NCBI GenBank assembly: GCA_024276655.1
Contig: JAJRWU010000323.1
Coordinates: 1-35,657 of the forward strand
Source of the DNA: Planctomycetota bacterium
Lineage (GTDB): Bacteria > Planctomycetota > Planctomycetia > Pirellulales > Pirellulaceae
Length of the DNA stretch: 35,657 nucleotides
Direction of reading: 5' to 3'
A program made the translations under genes and the position numbers. Under the pieces are notes generated by a model. It worked only from the letters and a program-made list of their open reading frames with translations. It was not told the origin of the DNA and did not search any database. This document shows, one piece after another, positions 15,615 through 24,616 of the stretch (position 1 is its first letter; each line of letters starts with the position of its first letter).

Positions 15615-16511
15615 TCAACAATCGACTTGCTCGCGCGTCAATTCGCCGAACAGTTCCGGACGCCGCGTTTTCAAGGTGTAGTTCGCCAACGAACGTTCGG
15701 CCGCCAACAACTCAGCGGGGAGATCATGAACGATCATTTCATCTTGGATTTCCTCCCGCGACGTGGACGCCAATACATCGCCGTTGGGGGCGAACACCAG
15801 CGCGGCGCCGGCGTGGTGCGGTTGGTTGGGAGAATCGCGAGGATACATATCGACGTAGCCGGCTCTTCCCGCCTGATTGGTCAGCACGGCGAAGCAGGCG
15901 TTTTCCCGAGCGCGCATGCCGTACGACGAAATGAAAAAATCGTGGGCGTACTCACGCGCCGCTTGCGCCGCTCCGGGGGAATCGTCCCACATTTTCATGC
16001 GGGCGGCGTGCGGCATGAGCAGCACATCGGCCCCGCGCAGCGCCAGAATTCTGGCGATTTCCGGAAATTGGTTGTCGTAGCAAATAATCATGCCGACTTT
16101 GCATTTGCCGATGTCGAACACCGGCATTTCGCGGCCGCCCTTATAGTACAAGACTTCGTCTCGCGAGCAGTGCAGTTTCCGCTGCTTGCCGAGGTAGCCG
16201 TCAGGACCGAACAGCACTTGCGTGTTGAAGACAACGCTTCGTTCTTTTTCGCTGATCCCCACGGAGAGAAACAGCTTGCACGATTGAGCGATTTCGGCCA
16301 GTCGCCGGCAAATGGGGCCGGTGGGAACTTCTTCCGCTAGTTCCCAGGTGTTGGGCGTGCAATGCCCTTGCATTTGCAGTTCGGGAAACAGCACCAGTTC
16401 GGCGCCTTTTTCGGCCGCTCGCTTACTCCAATGCGCGATCTGCTCGATATTCCGGTCGACTTGGCCCAGCAAGCTATTGATGCTGACGGCCGCCACGCGA
16501 ATGGTTTGCAA
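15615..16511 (-). CDS. carbon-nitrogen hydrolase (nitrilase superfamily)
   Basis: A 298-residue protein from TTG 16511, supported by AAGGA 8 nt upstream. The catalytic triad is recognisable: Glu44 in LVLFPELQMQG, Lys112 in GKQRKLHCS, and Cys144 in VGMIICYDNQFPE. This is the fold of amidases, N-carbamoyl hydrolases and nitrilases, which cleave non-peptide C-N bonds in the cytoplasm; no signal peptide is present. The conserved surroundings fit the amidase/N-carbamoylputrescine-amidase-like branches better than true nitrilases, but the substrate is not determinable. It is same-strand with the symporter, separated by element P2. Confidence 0.85.
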   Translation of the reverse strand: MQTIRVAAVSINSLLGQVDRNIEQIAHWSKRAAEKGAELVLFPELQMQGHCTPNTWELAEEVPTGPICRRLAEIAQSCKLFLSVGISEKERSVVFNTQVLFGPDGYLGKQRKLHCSRDEVLYYKGGREMPVFDIGKCKVGMIICYDNQFPEIARILALRGADVLLMPHAARMKMWDDSPGAAQAAREYAHDFFISSYGMRARENACFAVLTNQAGRAGYVDMYPRDSPNQPHHAGAALVFAPNGDVLASTSREEIQDEMIVHDLPAELLAAERSLANYTLKTRRPELFGELTREQVDC

Positions 16512-16889
16512 TGTTCTTTTCCTTGAAGGGCTCTCGCGATTTCGTCATCGAACAGGGGCCGAACTTTGTCAGCCGTTACAAATTTTTTCGACGGGGCGGT
16601 TTCAATTGTATCGACCGACATCGAGATATACTTCACACGGCTGACGATGGCTCGTTTAACGGCAAGCCGAAGGCGACTGCGTTTTGGCGCCAACACGTTC
16701 GGGCAAGACGGAAAAACGCAGTCGCCTTCGGCTTGCCGTTAAACGAAAAAGGCGACATTTTCAACCGTGAGCAGTATAGCAACGAACGCTGCAAGCTGCT
16801 CGAAAATAGCGGAGGGAATTTGCCAGCGGGCTTGCCTCATGGGAGAATAACAGCCCAAGGTCCGCTTCACTCAAACAAGGAAAAACGCA
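16512..16889. other. divergent intergenic region with palindromic element
   Basis: This lies between the divergent nitrilase-family gene and the oxidoreductase at 16890. It holds palindromic copy P3 and presumably both promoters. No gene is supported. Confidence 0.5.
16636..16769. repeat. palindromic element, copy P3
   Basis: Arms 16653-16684 and 16714-16745 match P1 and P2. The ends are CACGGCT (16636) and AACCGTG (to 16769). Relative to P2 the outer flanks are inverted: the ATTTTCAACCGTGAGC flank lies on the right here. Confidence 0.85.
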
Positions 16890-17993
16890 GTGCCGAAAAA
16901 ATATCGAGTGGCGGTGATTGGCCGAACCGGCAAGGGGAATTATGGCCATCGGTTGGATGTCGACTGGCTGCACGTCGACCGCGCCGAAGTCGTGGCCGTG
17001 GCCGATGAAAACGAGCGGGGGCGGGCGCAAGCCGCCCAGCGGTTGCATGTCGACAAGGCCTACGCCGACTACCGGAAAATGCTCGACGAAGTGCAGCCCG
17101 ATATCGTTTCGATCTGCCCCCGCTGGCTCGACCAACATCGCGATATGGCCGTTGCCGCCGCCGAGCGAGGCATCCATATTTACATGGAAAAACCGTTCTG
17201 CCGGAATTTGCTCGAAGCGGATGAAATCGTCGCGGCGTGCGAAAAAACCCACGCCAAGCTGGCCATCGCGCATTCCACGCGTTACAGCCCCAAACTTCAG
17301 GCCGCCCGCCGGTTGATCGAACAGGGCGCCATCGGCCAAGTGCTCGAATTGCGAGGACGCGGCAAGGAAGACCGACGCGGCGGCGGCGAAGACCTCTGGG
17401 TGCTGGGCTCGCATGTGCTCGACCTTTTTCTGGCGTTTGGATATTCGCCCCAGTGGTGTTTCGCCAGTGTTTTGCAAAATGGAGAACCGCTGAAAAAGGA
17501 GCATGTCGGGCCTGGGCCAGAAGGCATCGGCCTGCTCGCCGGAGACGCAGTTCGAGCGATGTACGGCCTGAAGGAAGGCATGACGGCGTCGTGGCAATCG
17601 TATCGCGGCGCCGGCGGCGGCCCTTCGCGTTTCGGTTTACAGATTTTCGGCTCACGGGGCATTCTCGAAATTTTCACCGGCCAGATGCCGGGCGTCTATA
17701 TCCTGGAAGATTCCAGTTGGTCGCCGGGGCGAACATCGAAAAGGTGGAAACCGGTGTCTTCGGCCGGAATCGAGCAACCCGAACCACTCACCGCGGAGAA
17801 ATACAAGCATCATCAAACACTGGGCATGGAAAACCTGCTGCGAAGCATCGAGCAACAGAGCGAGCCGCTGTGCGGCGTATATGAAGGACGTCGGATCGTG
17901 GAAATGATTGCCGCCGTGTTTGAATCGCAGCGTTTGGGGGGCCCCGTTTCACTCCCGCTCGAAACGCGTGAGAACCCGCTGGCGCTGCTTTGA
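16890..17993 (+). CDS. Gfo/Idh/MocA family oxidoreductase, cytoplasmic type
   Basis: A 367-residue protein from GTG 16890 with AAGG 9 nt upstream. Unlike the other two family members in this window it has no Tat signal and begins directly with the Rossmann segment (YRVAVIGRTGKGNYGH). The canonical GxGxxG is altered to GRTGKG. The EKP motif is present (YMEKPFCRNLLEADE), and the C-terminus carries the catalytic-domain strands. It probably oxidises or reduces a sugar or cyclitol derivative in the cytoplasm. It is divergent from the nitrilase-family gene. Confidence 0.88.
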   Translation: MPKKYRVAVIGRTGKGNYGHRLDVDWLHVDRAEVVAVADENERGRAQAAQRLHVDKAYADYRKMLDEVQPDIVSICPRWLDQHRDMAVAAAERGIHIYMEKPFCRNLLEADEIVAACEKTHAKLAIAHSTRYSPKLQAARRLIEQGAIGQVLELRGRGKEDRRGGGEDLWVLGSHVLDLFLAFGYSPQWCFASVLQNGEPLKKEHVGPGPEGIGLLAGDAVRAMYGLKEGMTASWQSYRGAGGGPSRFGLQIFGSRGILEIFTGQMPGVYILEDSSWSPGRTSKRWKPVSSAGIEQPEPLTAEKYKHHQTLGMENLLRSIEQQSEPLCGVYEGRRIVEMIAAVFESQRLGGPVSLPLETRENPLALL

Positions 17994-18172
17994 ATGCGAT
18001 TGAAAAGCACTGTCCAGGTCTGCATGAAAATCCGCCGTTCGCGCCCCCCTACTTGCGTTATTGTATTCGTCGCGTTTAGCATGAGCTTTGTCGGCGGAGG
18101 CGCCGTGTTGATAGAAGCGTTCGTATTCCGCGCCCCATGCAGGCGCAACAAAACAAAAAGGGGGAGTGTTCG

Positions 18173-18733
18173 ATGGTGTTATCAAGATCGTTGTTTGTGG
18201 CGGTAACGATGGCGGCGATGGCGGTTTGGGTCTCGGGTTGTGACAAACCTGATTCGGGAGCGCCCGCGCCCGTGCAAACCGGTGAAGAAGGCGGCGACGA
18301 AGTCGGCGACGGCGGCTAACATGGTCATGAACATGCCGAAGGCGACGAAGTGGGCGATGGTGGCGAACATGGCCACGAACATGCCGAAGGCGAGCATGCC
18401 GATCATGAACATGCCGAAGGCGAGCATGAACATAAGGAAGGCGAGGAACACGCCGAAGGCGAGCACGCCGATCATGACCACGGAGACGAAGCCAAAGACG
18501 ATTCCGCGAAAATCGAGGCGAAAATCAAGGAGTCGTTGGCCATGCTGACCGACGAAGAGCGAGCCTTGGCCGTGAAGCAGTCGATCTGCCCCGTAACCGG
18601 CGGCCAGTTGGGCGCCATGGGTAAGCCGATCAAGCTCGAAGTGGAAGGCACGGAATTATTCATCTGTTGCCCAGGATGCAAAGCCCCGATTCTCAAAAGC
18701 CCCGAGAAATTCTTGGCCAAGCTGAACAAATAA
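18173..18733 (+). pseudogene. His-rich metal-binding lipoprotein gene with in-frame TAA
   Basis: Read from ATG 18173 (GGGGGAG upstream) this is a 186-codon gene with a single stop, TAA at 18317-18319 (codon 49). Residues 1-24 are a lipoprotein signal (MVLSRSLFVAV, lipobox VSGC). Then comes a Gly/Asp/Glu linker, a roughly 55-residue HEHAEGEHADHE-type His/Glu-rich tract, and a C-terminal domain with ICPVTGG and FICCPGCKAP cysteine clusters resembling TRASH/YHS-type metal sites. The stop lies in the first copy of a 48-bp tandem duplication (18293-18340 and 18341-18388). The second copy has GAA at that codon, and the other five differences are synonymous. This indicates a G-to-T nonsense change in a previously constrained gene, or a base error. 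I infer periplasmic Cu, Zn or Ni binding. Confidence 0.75.
18293..18388 (+). repeat. 48-bp tandem duplication in the His-rich gene
   Basis: The two adjacent 48-bp copies differ at six positions. Five are third-codon synonymous changes (GTC/GTG, GAC/GAT, GGC/GGT, GGT/GGC, CAT/CAC) and one is TAA versus GAA. Confidence 0.9.
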
Positions 18734-18771
18734 CCTGTCAGCCACAATGGCTTACCGATTCGTTTACCAAT

Positions 18772-18802
18772 AAAGCCCGGCATTTTGAAAATGCCGGGCT
18801 TT
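18772..18802. terminator. bidirectional terminator-like palindrome (copy 4)
   Basis: AAAGCCCGGCATTTT, central G, then its complement. It lies between the convergent His-rich gene and the decarboxylase gene. Confidence 0.7.
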
Positions 18803-18833
18803 TAACATTGGTAAATTTTAATCTGCCGCGCTG

Positions 18834-20105
18834 TTACTCCAAGCCTTGCAGCGTGGCGAAATAATCGTCGAGCGTTTCGGCGCGGCGAATCAGCCGCACG
18901 GCGCCGTCTGACTGGAGCAATAGTTCGGCGCTGCGGAGCTTGCCGTTGTATTGAAAGCCCATGGAATGGCCATGGGCGCCGGCATCGTGGATCACCAATA
19001 AGTCGCCACGCTTGATCGCGGGCAGCGGGCGGTCGATGGCGAATTTGTCGTTGTTTTCGCAGAGCGAGCCGACCACATCATACACGCCGTCGGTCGGCGC
19101 GTGCTCCTTGCCCATCACGGTCAGATGGTGGTAGGCGCCGTACATGCCGGGCCGCATCAGGTTCGACATACATGCATCAACGCCTATGTACTCCTTGTAG
19201 GTATGCTTTTTGTGAATGGCCGTCGTGACCAAATACCCGTACGGGCCGGTGATCACGCGGCCATTTTCCATCAACACGCGCAGAGAGTGCAGCCCCGCCG
19301 GACGCAGCATCGACTCAAATAATTTCTCGATGTCGGCCCCGACCCGCTCCAAGTCGACCGGGCTTTGATCGGGCCGATACGGAATGCCAATCCCCCCGCC
19401 GATATTCACGAACTCCAAACGAATGCCCAGAGAACTTTGTAGTTCCACCGCAATCTCGAACAGCATTTCGGCCGTGGCGGCGAAGTAGGCGCCGTACAAT
19501 TCGTTCGAAGCCACCATCGTATGCAAGCCGAACCGCCGCACGCCCCGCTCCTGGCAGGTTTTGTAGCCCTGGAAGAGTTGCTCGCGCGTGAACCCGTATT
19601 TCGCCTCTTCCGGCTTGCCGATGATCGTGTTGCCCTCGCGCAGCGGTCCGGGGTTGTAGCGGAAACAAAGCACCTCGGGCAAGCCGCCGCATTGATGGTC
19701 GACAAAATCGATATGGGTGAAGTCGTCCAGATTAAGAACGGCGCCCTGCTGTTTGGCCTGCACGTAGTCGGACGCGGGCGTATTGTTCGACGAAAACAGG
19801 ATGCTCTCACCCCGCAAACCCGCGCGATCGGCCAGCACCAATTCCGCCAAGCTGCTGCAATCGGCCCCGAAGCCCTCTTCCGCCAGAATGCGGAGTATGT
19901 GTGGATTGGGCGTCGCCTTCACGGCGAAAAACTCCTGAAAACCTTCATTCCAAGCGAAGGCCCGTTTGAGCCGCCGGGCATTTTCACGAATCGCCCGTTC
20001 GTCGTACAGATAGAACGGCGTGGGGAAGTCTTCGGCAATTTGCCGCAACTGGGCTTCATCGAACGGCAGCGAAAGATCTTTAATAACGGGCGAACCAGCA
20101 GACAT
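18834..20105 (-). CDS. lysA: diaminopimelate decarboxylase-like PLP enzyme (fold III)
   Basis: 423 residues from ATG 20105 (GGAAATGCCG before it); an in-frame start at 20204 would add an unrelated tail. The PLP lysine lies in EFFAVKATPNPHIL near residue 60. The glycine-rich phosphate loop is VNIGGGIGIPY. Substrate-binding blocks GSLCENNDKFAIDRPLP and AHGHSMGFQYNGKLRSAELL match the DAP/ornithine decarboxylase-type C-terminal beta-domain. The likely reaction is meso-diaminopimelate to lysine. Related enzymes (carboxynorspermidine or other amino-acid decarboxylases) share these motifs, so specificity is not certain. It stands alone between two terminator regions. Confidence 0.8.
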   Translation of the reverse strand: MSAGSPVIKDLSLPFDEAQLRQIAEDFPTPFYLYDERAIRENARRLKRAFAWNEGFQEFFAVKATPNPHILRILAEEGFGADCSSLAELVLADRAGLRGESILFSSNNTPASDYVQAKQQGAVLNLDDFTHIDFVDHQCGGLPEVLCFRYNPGPLREGNTIIGKPEEAKYGFTREQLFQGYKTCQERGVRRFGLHTMVASNELYGAYFAATAEMLFEIAVELQSSLGIRLEFVNIGGGIGIPYRPDQSPVDLERVGADIEKLFESMLRPAGLHSLRVLMENGRVITGPYGYLVTTAIHKKHTYKEYIGVDACMSNLMRPGMYGAYHHLTVMGKEHAPTDGVYDVVGSLCENNDKFAIDRPLPAIKRGDLLVIHDAGAHGHSMGFQYNGKLRSAELLLQSDGAVRLIRRAETLDDYFATLQGLE

Positions 20106-20324
20106 CGGCATTTCCAAAAAAGACAGGGGGTGGCTTCCAACGGGTGTAACGGCAGACATCCGACTTGCCGGGAATTCCCGCAACCAGATCTTATCCTGCG
20201 GCAACGAAATTGTACCTACGACGACGGAATCTTATCCAAGCCCGCCGTGTGTTGCAATGTTCAACCGGAAACCGACAAGGAATGTTTGGGCTTCCGTTTT
20301 TGTCGGGAAATAACAGATGGGCGG

Positions 20325-21614
20325 CTAGCCGGTTTTGTTTGGCGTTTCCCAGTGAATACGGGCCACATGCACGCTGCCATCGGCGCCGTATTTATTGTCG
20401 ACCGGCATCACGTAATTCGGCCCCCAGGTTTGCATCCACTCCGAGACCGTCACCCACGTTTCGTGTTCGTTCACATGCGTCACGCCAAAATTGCCCAGCC
20501 GGGCGCCGCGCTCCGGCACGAGCACCTGCTCCGTCTGGCGGATCACGCGTAGTGTTCGCGGTTCGACTTGCGCCATGAATAACGGCGCCCGATGCCGAAA
20601 GACATGGTCGTTGTTCGCGCCGCGCCGCGTGTAGACCAGGAAGAGGGCGTCGTGGTGTGTGACCCAATGTTGCTGCGTATTGTAATTGCCGAGGTCGGCG
20701 CCGTCGTCGAACTTCCACGTTTGCATCGGCTCGAACTGAAGGCCATCGCGGCTGCGCGCGACGAAGCCGCGCTTATCGTTGCGAATGGTCAGGAAAAACT
20801 CGCCCTGAAATTGGGTTAGCGAGGGCTCATGCAGGCCGCGCGTTTTATCGTCGATGTGCATTTCGTTGCCGTGCTCTTGGAACTGGAGCGTTTGGCCGTC
20901 GAACGTGCAGCGAGCAACAGTGACCTTGGAATTACTGTTCGGCGGCGAAAAATAAATCGGCAGCAAAATCGATCCATCGGCCAAGTCGTAACGCTGGATG
21001 CAGCCGGCGCCGGCGTTTTCAAACTTCGGGCCGGCGGGCATTTCCATTGTTCGCCAAGTACTCCATTGATCGGCGGCGGGGTCGTAAACGGAATACGCCG
21101 TTTGGCGAGGCCGATCATGAGCGACCTTCCACTCCGGCGTGTAGACCACCGTATGCCCCGTGCCGAGCAATTTTCCACTGGCCGCGTGCCAGGTCGGCCA
21201 ACAGTCGCTCAAGGCGACGGGCCGTTTCTGGCCGCCGATGGTTTCGTAACGCGGCGCCAGCGAATCAACCACCCGGGGTTTGCTCCAGTTTTTTCCCAGG
21301 TCGTCGGTGCGCAGGTCGAACATTCCCTTGAACACGTCGCTGCCGGAAACATTGAGCGTGTTCATGGTCATCACGACGCGCGGCGCGCCGGCTTTGCCGC
21401 CGCCCGGCACAACGCCCGCGCGAGGATGGCACCAACAACGCTCGCCATCGTACAGCCGCGTGGGAACCTCGCGCGTGAGCCGGTAGGCGACCGAAGCCGC
21501 ATCGTTTCGCACCGGCGGCGGGTTTTTCTCGGCGGCTGGCGACCTGCGGCCCCATGTTGCCAGCGATACGCCCGCGCAGAGAGATGAGGCAAGAAATTGA
21601 CGTCGTTCATTCAT
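20325..21614 (-). CDS. exported sialidase-like (BNR/exo-alpha-sialidase fold) protein
   Basis: A 429-residue protein. The N-terminus has a Tat-like/Sec signal ([15 protein letters not shown]) with cleavage near SPAAE. The rest reads as a six-bladed beta-propeller of the sialidase superfamily. It has Asp-box-like turns ([19 protein letters not shown]), an early arginine in [14 protein letters not shown], and the [10 protein letters not shown] and [23 protein letters not shown] blocks. Planctomycetes encode many such exported proteins, thought to act on complex glycans. Activity on sialic acid is not established by these motifs. There is no obvious operon partner. Confidence 0.75.
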   Translation of the reverse strand: MNERRQFLASSLCAGVSLATWGRRSPAAEKNPPPVRNDAASVAYRLTREVPTRLYDGERCWCHPRAGVVPGGGKAGAPRVVMTMNTLNVSGSDVFKGMFDLRTDDLGKNWSKPRVVDSLAPRYETIGGQKRPVALSDCWPTWHAASGKLLGTGHTVVYTPEWKVAHDRPRQTAYSVYDPAADQWSTWRTMEMPAGPKFENAGAGCIQRYDLADGSILLPIYFSPPNSNSKVTVARCTFDGQTLQFQEHGNEMHIDDKTRGLHEPSLTQFQGEFFLTIRNDKRGFVARSRDGLQFEPMQTWKFDDGADLGNYNTQQHWVTHHDALFLVYTRRGANNDHVFRHRAPLFMAQVEPRTLRVIRQTEQVLVPERGARLGNFGVTHVNEHETWVTVSEWMQTWGPNYVMPVDNKYGADGSVHVARIHWETPNKTG

Positions 21615-21805
21615 GGTGTCGTCCGCGTAAGTGACGATAAATCACGGAAAATATACTCTTGAATCGTGCGAGGATCACACAACCAAAACATGCACTCTAT
21701 CGTCGCATGCCGCAAGGCGTCGTAACAGTAGGCGGACTGCATCGGCAAACTTTCGCTCTGCTCAGCACCGATTCGGTTTGTGTTTTCCCTCATCACTTGT
21801 TACAC

Positions 21806-22957
21806 ATGAACATTATGGCTGAAACTCCCCCGCCCAAAAAACGCCGCTGGTTGCGGTTCAGCTTGCGGACGCTGCTGTTGGTGATGATCGCGGCCTGCGT
21901 GCTTCTGGGTTGGAAGATGAACGCGGCGCACCGTTGGCGAAAGGCGGTAGCGCGTGTTCGTGAAATGGGCGGGAGCGTGAAGTTTGATTTCTTCGGGAAA
22001 GGGCCAATGATTTACATTGGCGAGTTCTCGAATACTCTCCCTCCCCGGCCGGCGCCCGATTGGTGGATCGACCTGTTGGGCATTGAGGCTGTCGCCGATG
22101 TGACAACCCTACACCTTGATGACGTCGAACTGACGAACAAGACGCTGCGGGCGGTGCTGTCGGATTTCCCGGAACTCCGGAGTTTGAGTTTCTCCGGCAG
22201 CCAAATCGACGACCTCGCGCCGATCACCCGCCTGACGAAGCTGGAGTCCTTGGTGGTTCGCCGTACGCAAGTGCGGGATCTTACCCCACTGGCGGAAATG
22301 CCTAGCCTGACCGTACTGACCATGGCCGAATGTCCGCTGGATGACTTGACGCCGCTGCGTGCAATGAGCGGCCTACAGTACCTGTGCTTGCTTGATTGCC
22401 CGGTCGACGACCTCGCGCCGTTGGCCAGTCTCGACGACCTCCACAATCTTTACCTAACCGGCGGCCAAGTAAGTGATCTCTCGCCGTTGGCCGAATTACC
22501 GCAACTTAGGGCTGTCTTGATCGAATCGCCGCGGCTCATCGACCTTTCACCGCTTGCCAATCTGAAGAGACTGGATTTTCTTGAGATCCACGGCGGGCAA
22601 GTCAGCGATCTCTCGCCGATCACCAAACTGCCCAAGCTTCGCGTGCTACACCTCGACGAAAGCTCGGTTCACGACCTCTCGCCGCAGAGCGGGTTGGCGT
22701 CGCTGATGTATTTCCGCATCTCGGAGACACAAGTCAGCGATCTTTCGCCGTTGGCTGGGCTGAATCGTTTGGTGAATGTTCACATCTCGGCGAGCCCTGT
22801 CCGCGACCTCTCGCCGATCACCAGCCTGCCGATTCTCACGCATTTGGAACTTGGCAAGGAAATCATCAGCCGGAACGAACTCATCGAACTCGAACGAGCG
22901 TTGCCGAATTGCGAAGTCGACTGGCCCGTGAAACCCGCTCGCCCTCCCACACTTTAG
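21806..22957 (+). CDS. membrane-anchored leucine-rich-repeat protein (internalin-like)
   Basis: 383 residues from ATG 21806 (ATG 21815 is an alternative; neither has a good ribosome site). A basic stretch PPPKKRRWLRFSLRTLLLVM leads into one membrane helix (residues ~18-35). The RFSLRTLL motif is a common N-terminus of planctomycete membrane proteins. From about residue 120 there are ~11 repeats of 21-23 residues with the pattern L-x-x-L-x-x-x-x-x-x-V-x-D-L-S/T-P-L, as in bacterial internalin-type LRRs. It is probably a surface or periplasmic binding protein. It is convergent with the formyltransferase gene. Confidence 0.85.
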   Translation: MNIMAETPPPKKRRWLRFSLRTLLLVMIAACVLLGWKMNAAHRWRKAVARVREMGGSVKFDFFGKGPMIYIGEFSNTLPPRPAPDWWIDLLGIEAVADVTTLHLDDVELTNKTLRAVLSDFPELRSLSFSGSQIDDLAPITRLTKLESLVVRRTQVRDLTPLAEMPSLTVLTMAECPLDDLTPLRAMSGLQYLCLLDCPVDDLAPLASLDDLHNLYLTGGQVSDLSPLAELPQLRAVLIESPRLIDLSPLANLKRLDFLEIHGGQVSDLSPITKLPKLRVLHLDESSVHDLSPQSGLASLMYFRISETQVSDLSPLAGLNRLVNVHISASPVRDLSPITSLPILTHLELGKEIISRNELIELERALPNCEVDWPVKPARPPTL

Positions 22958-22996
22958 CAAGCGGCATTGCCGCCCCAGTTGCAAGCAGCCGCCGCC

Positions 22997-23881
22997 TCAG
23001 CCCAATTCGTGCAGGCGGTAGTGGTATTTGCCGAGTTTGCCGCCGTAATTGCCCGCGCCAATGGCGAGCACGTCGGCGCCGGCCGCGGCGTGCATGGCGG
23101 CGTGCATGGCGGCGGCCACGGTGGGTTCGTCGACGCCATCGATCACGATTTCCAGCGCGCAGTTGACGCCCTCGAACAGCTTCGATTCGACGCGTCCTTG
23201 CAGCGTGGGACAAAAGGCGTCGGCCGTGGAGGCGATCAGTTTTTTGTACCGCGAGCCCACCTTGCTGCCGCTCCGCGCCACGCCGCCGGGAAAGGGCGTG
23301 ATGGCGCCGGGAATTTGTGCAATCGCCTCGACGCCGCGTCGCGCCGCATCGAGCGCCGCCTGTTGGTGCGAGGCCTGAAGAATGATGTTGCCGCCGGCCA
23401 CGCCCTTGGCCACGCCGAGCGTGTCGACGACGAGAAATTCGCCGTCCATCACGGGTACGCGCCAGTACCGCATACCGCCAATGATTTTACTTTTCTGGTA
23501 GCCATCGCCGAAGAACCGCAGGTGCTTGCCCAGCGGAATGCGGCCCACGGCGTTCTCGGTGGCGTCGAACACCGCGGTTGAAGGACAGGTCATGAGGCAT
23601 TGCCCCACGCGGTTGGGAATCGCCTTGGCGAGGGCGTCGGCGGAAAAGGCGAATGCCAGCACCACGGCGCCGGGGCGGCCGTCGGGCGTTTCCTCGCTGG
23701 AAAGCCGCTGAGAAACACCGGTTTCGGCATCGCAGGCAATCACCGAAGCGCTGTAGCCGGTGAACTCCCGCAGGGCGGCGTCGAGCCAATGGGCGTCGTG
23801 CGCCGTGATGAGCAAGGCGGTAGAACGCATGCCGAACGCTTCGGCGTAGGTGTCGTCTATTTGTGTGTCGCCGATCTTCAA
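22997..23881 (-). CDS. ftr: formylmethanofuran:tetrahydromethanopterin formyltransferase
   Basis: A 294-residue protein from TTG 23881, with GGAAGG upstream. Its N-terminus KIGDTQIDDTYAEAFGMR, the EETPDGRPGAVVLAF block, RVGQCLMTCPSTAVFD, FFGDGYQKSK, the GVAGGNIILQAS segment, PFPGGVARSGSKVGSRYKK and the end GAGNYGGKLGKYHYRLHEL match Ftr/FhcD along its whole length (~297 residues in archaea). It transfers a formyl group between methanofuran and H4MPT; in bacteria it acts in the formyltransferase/hydrolase complex for formaldehyde oxidation. The H4MPT C1 pathway is known from planctomycetes. No other C1 gene is adjacent, so the pathway appears dispersed. Confidence 0.93.
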   Translation of the reverse strand: MKIGDTQIDDTYAEAFGMRSTALLITAHDAHWLDAALREFTGYSASVIACDAETGVSQRLSSEETPDGRPGAVVLAFAFSADALAKAIPNRVGQCLMTCPSTAVFDATENAVGRIPLGKHLRFFGDGYQKSKIIGGMRYWRVPVMDGEFLVVDTLGVAKGVAGGNIILQASHQQAALDAARRGVEAIAQIPGAITPFPGGVARSGSKVGSRYKKLIASTADAFCPTLQGRVESKLFEGVNCALEIVIDGVDEPTVAAAMHAAMHAAAGADVLAIGAGNYGGKLGKYHYRLHELG

Positions 23882-24213
23882 TGCAACAAACCTTCCCTAA
23901 GCAGGTCTGAGAAAACGCTTAACGGTAACGCCATGATGACCGCCAAGCGGTAGGCTGCCAAGCCGTGGCCGCAGGGCCGGTTTAATCTGCATAAAAAGGC
24001 TAGTCGGCAACGGGTGAATCCAACCCGCCGGACCCTACGGGATATAGCGTTCCGGCGGCCGCCATTCACGAAGCGTTGCGATGCCGCGGCCAGGCGGTGT
24101 TTAGTCGTTGCCGCCGCGCGGTCGATACCAAGAGCAGAGCAAGTCGAGTGGCGGAAAAAATTGACCAGCAGCGACAACCGGCGCCTTGCCCGTCGCCCAG
24201 GGAGGAACACGAT
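23882..24213. other. non-coding stretch between ftr and the small membrane protein
   Basis: I see no supported gene. The frame from 24014 is only an upstream extension of the gene at 24214. It presumably holds the divergent promoters of both genes, but no clear -35/-10 pair was found. Confidence 0.4.
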
Positions 24214-24475
24214 CATGGTTCGAGCATTTTTTGGCACAATCGGCGTTTTTCTGATCGTACTCGGCGCGCAATGCCTCGTGCTCGATAAAGCCGTGCTGGC
24301 CGACTTCAAGGAGCCGTCAACACCGCAGGAGAAGGTCTCTTCACTGTTCATGCCCACCGAACAGACGGTCGAAGCCAAAATCATTCAACCGCCGGAATGG
24401 GCGTCTTGGAGTTTGATGTCGGCAGGCGCCGTGATCCTGCTCTATTCGATCAGCATTCCCAAACGCAGCGAATAA
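24214..24475 (+). CDS. small two-helix membrane protein of unknown function
   Basis: 86 residues from ATG 24214, preceded by GGGAGG at 8-nt spacing; the longer frame from 24014 has no ribosome site and a composition unlike a protein. A hydrophobic N-terminal helix (FFGTIGVFLIVLGAQCLVL) and a C-terminal helix (SWSLMSAGAVILLYSISI) flank a roughly 35-residue loop, which is probably periplasmic. I do not recognise a characterised family. It is convergent with the TPR gene, with a terminator palindrome between. Confidence 0.75.
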
Positions 24476-24534
24476 ACGCGACCCGCTCTCGCTTGACCAA
24501 CGCGTGGCATGGAGGCGAATTGACATACCGGATG

Positions 24535-24567
24535 AAAAGCCCGGCATTTTGAAAATGCCGGGCTTTT
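24535..24567. terminator. bidirectional terminator-like palindrome (copy 5)
   Basis: A 33-nt palindrome (AAAAGCCCGGCATTTT, G, complement), followed by further T residues on the plus strand. It lies between convergent genes. Confidence 0.75.
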
Positions 24568-24616
24568 TTGAGCTACAGCCGGGAGCTTATTTCGAGACAA
24601 CTCCTTAAAAAAACCA

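Noticed and set aside
18182-18481. Hydrophobic minus-strand open frame opposite the His-rich gene
   Set aside because: The Met/Phe/Ala-rich sequence is the antisense of His/Glu repeats and has no independent support.
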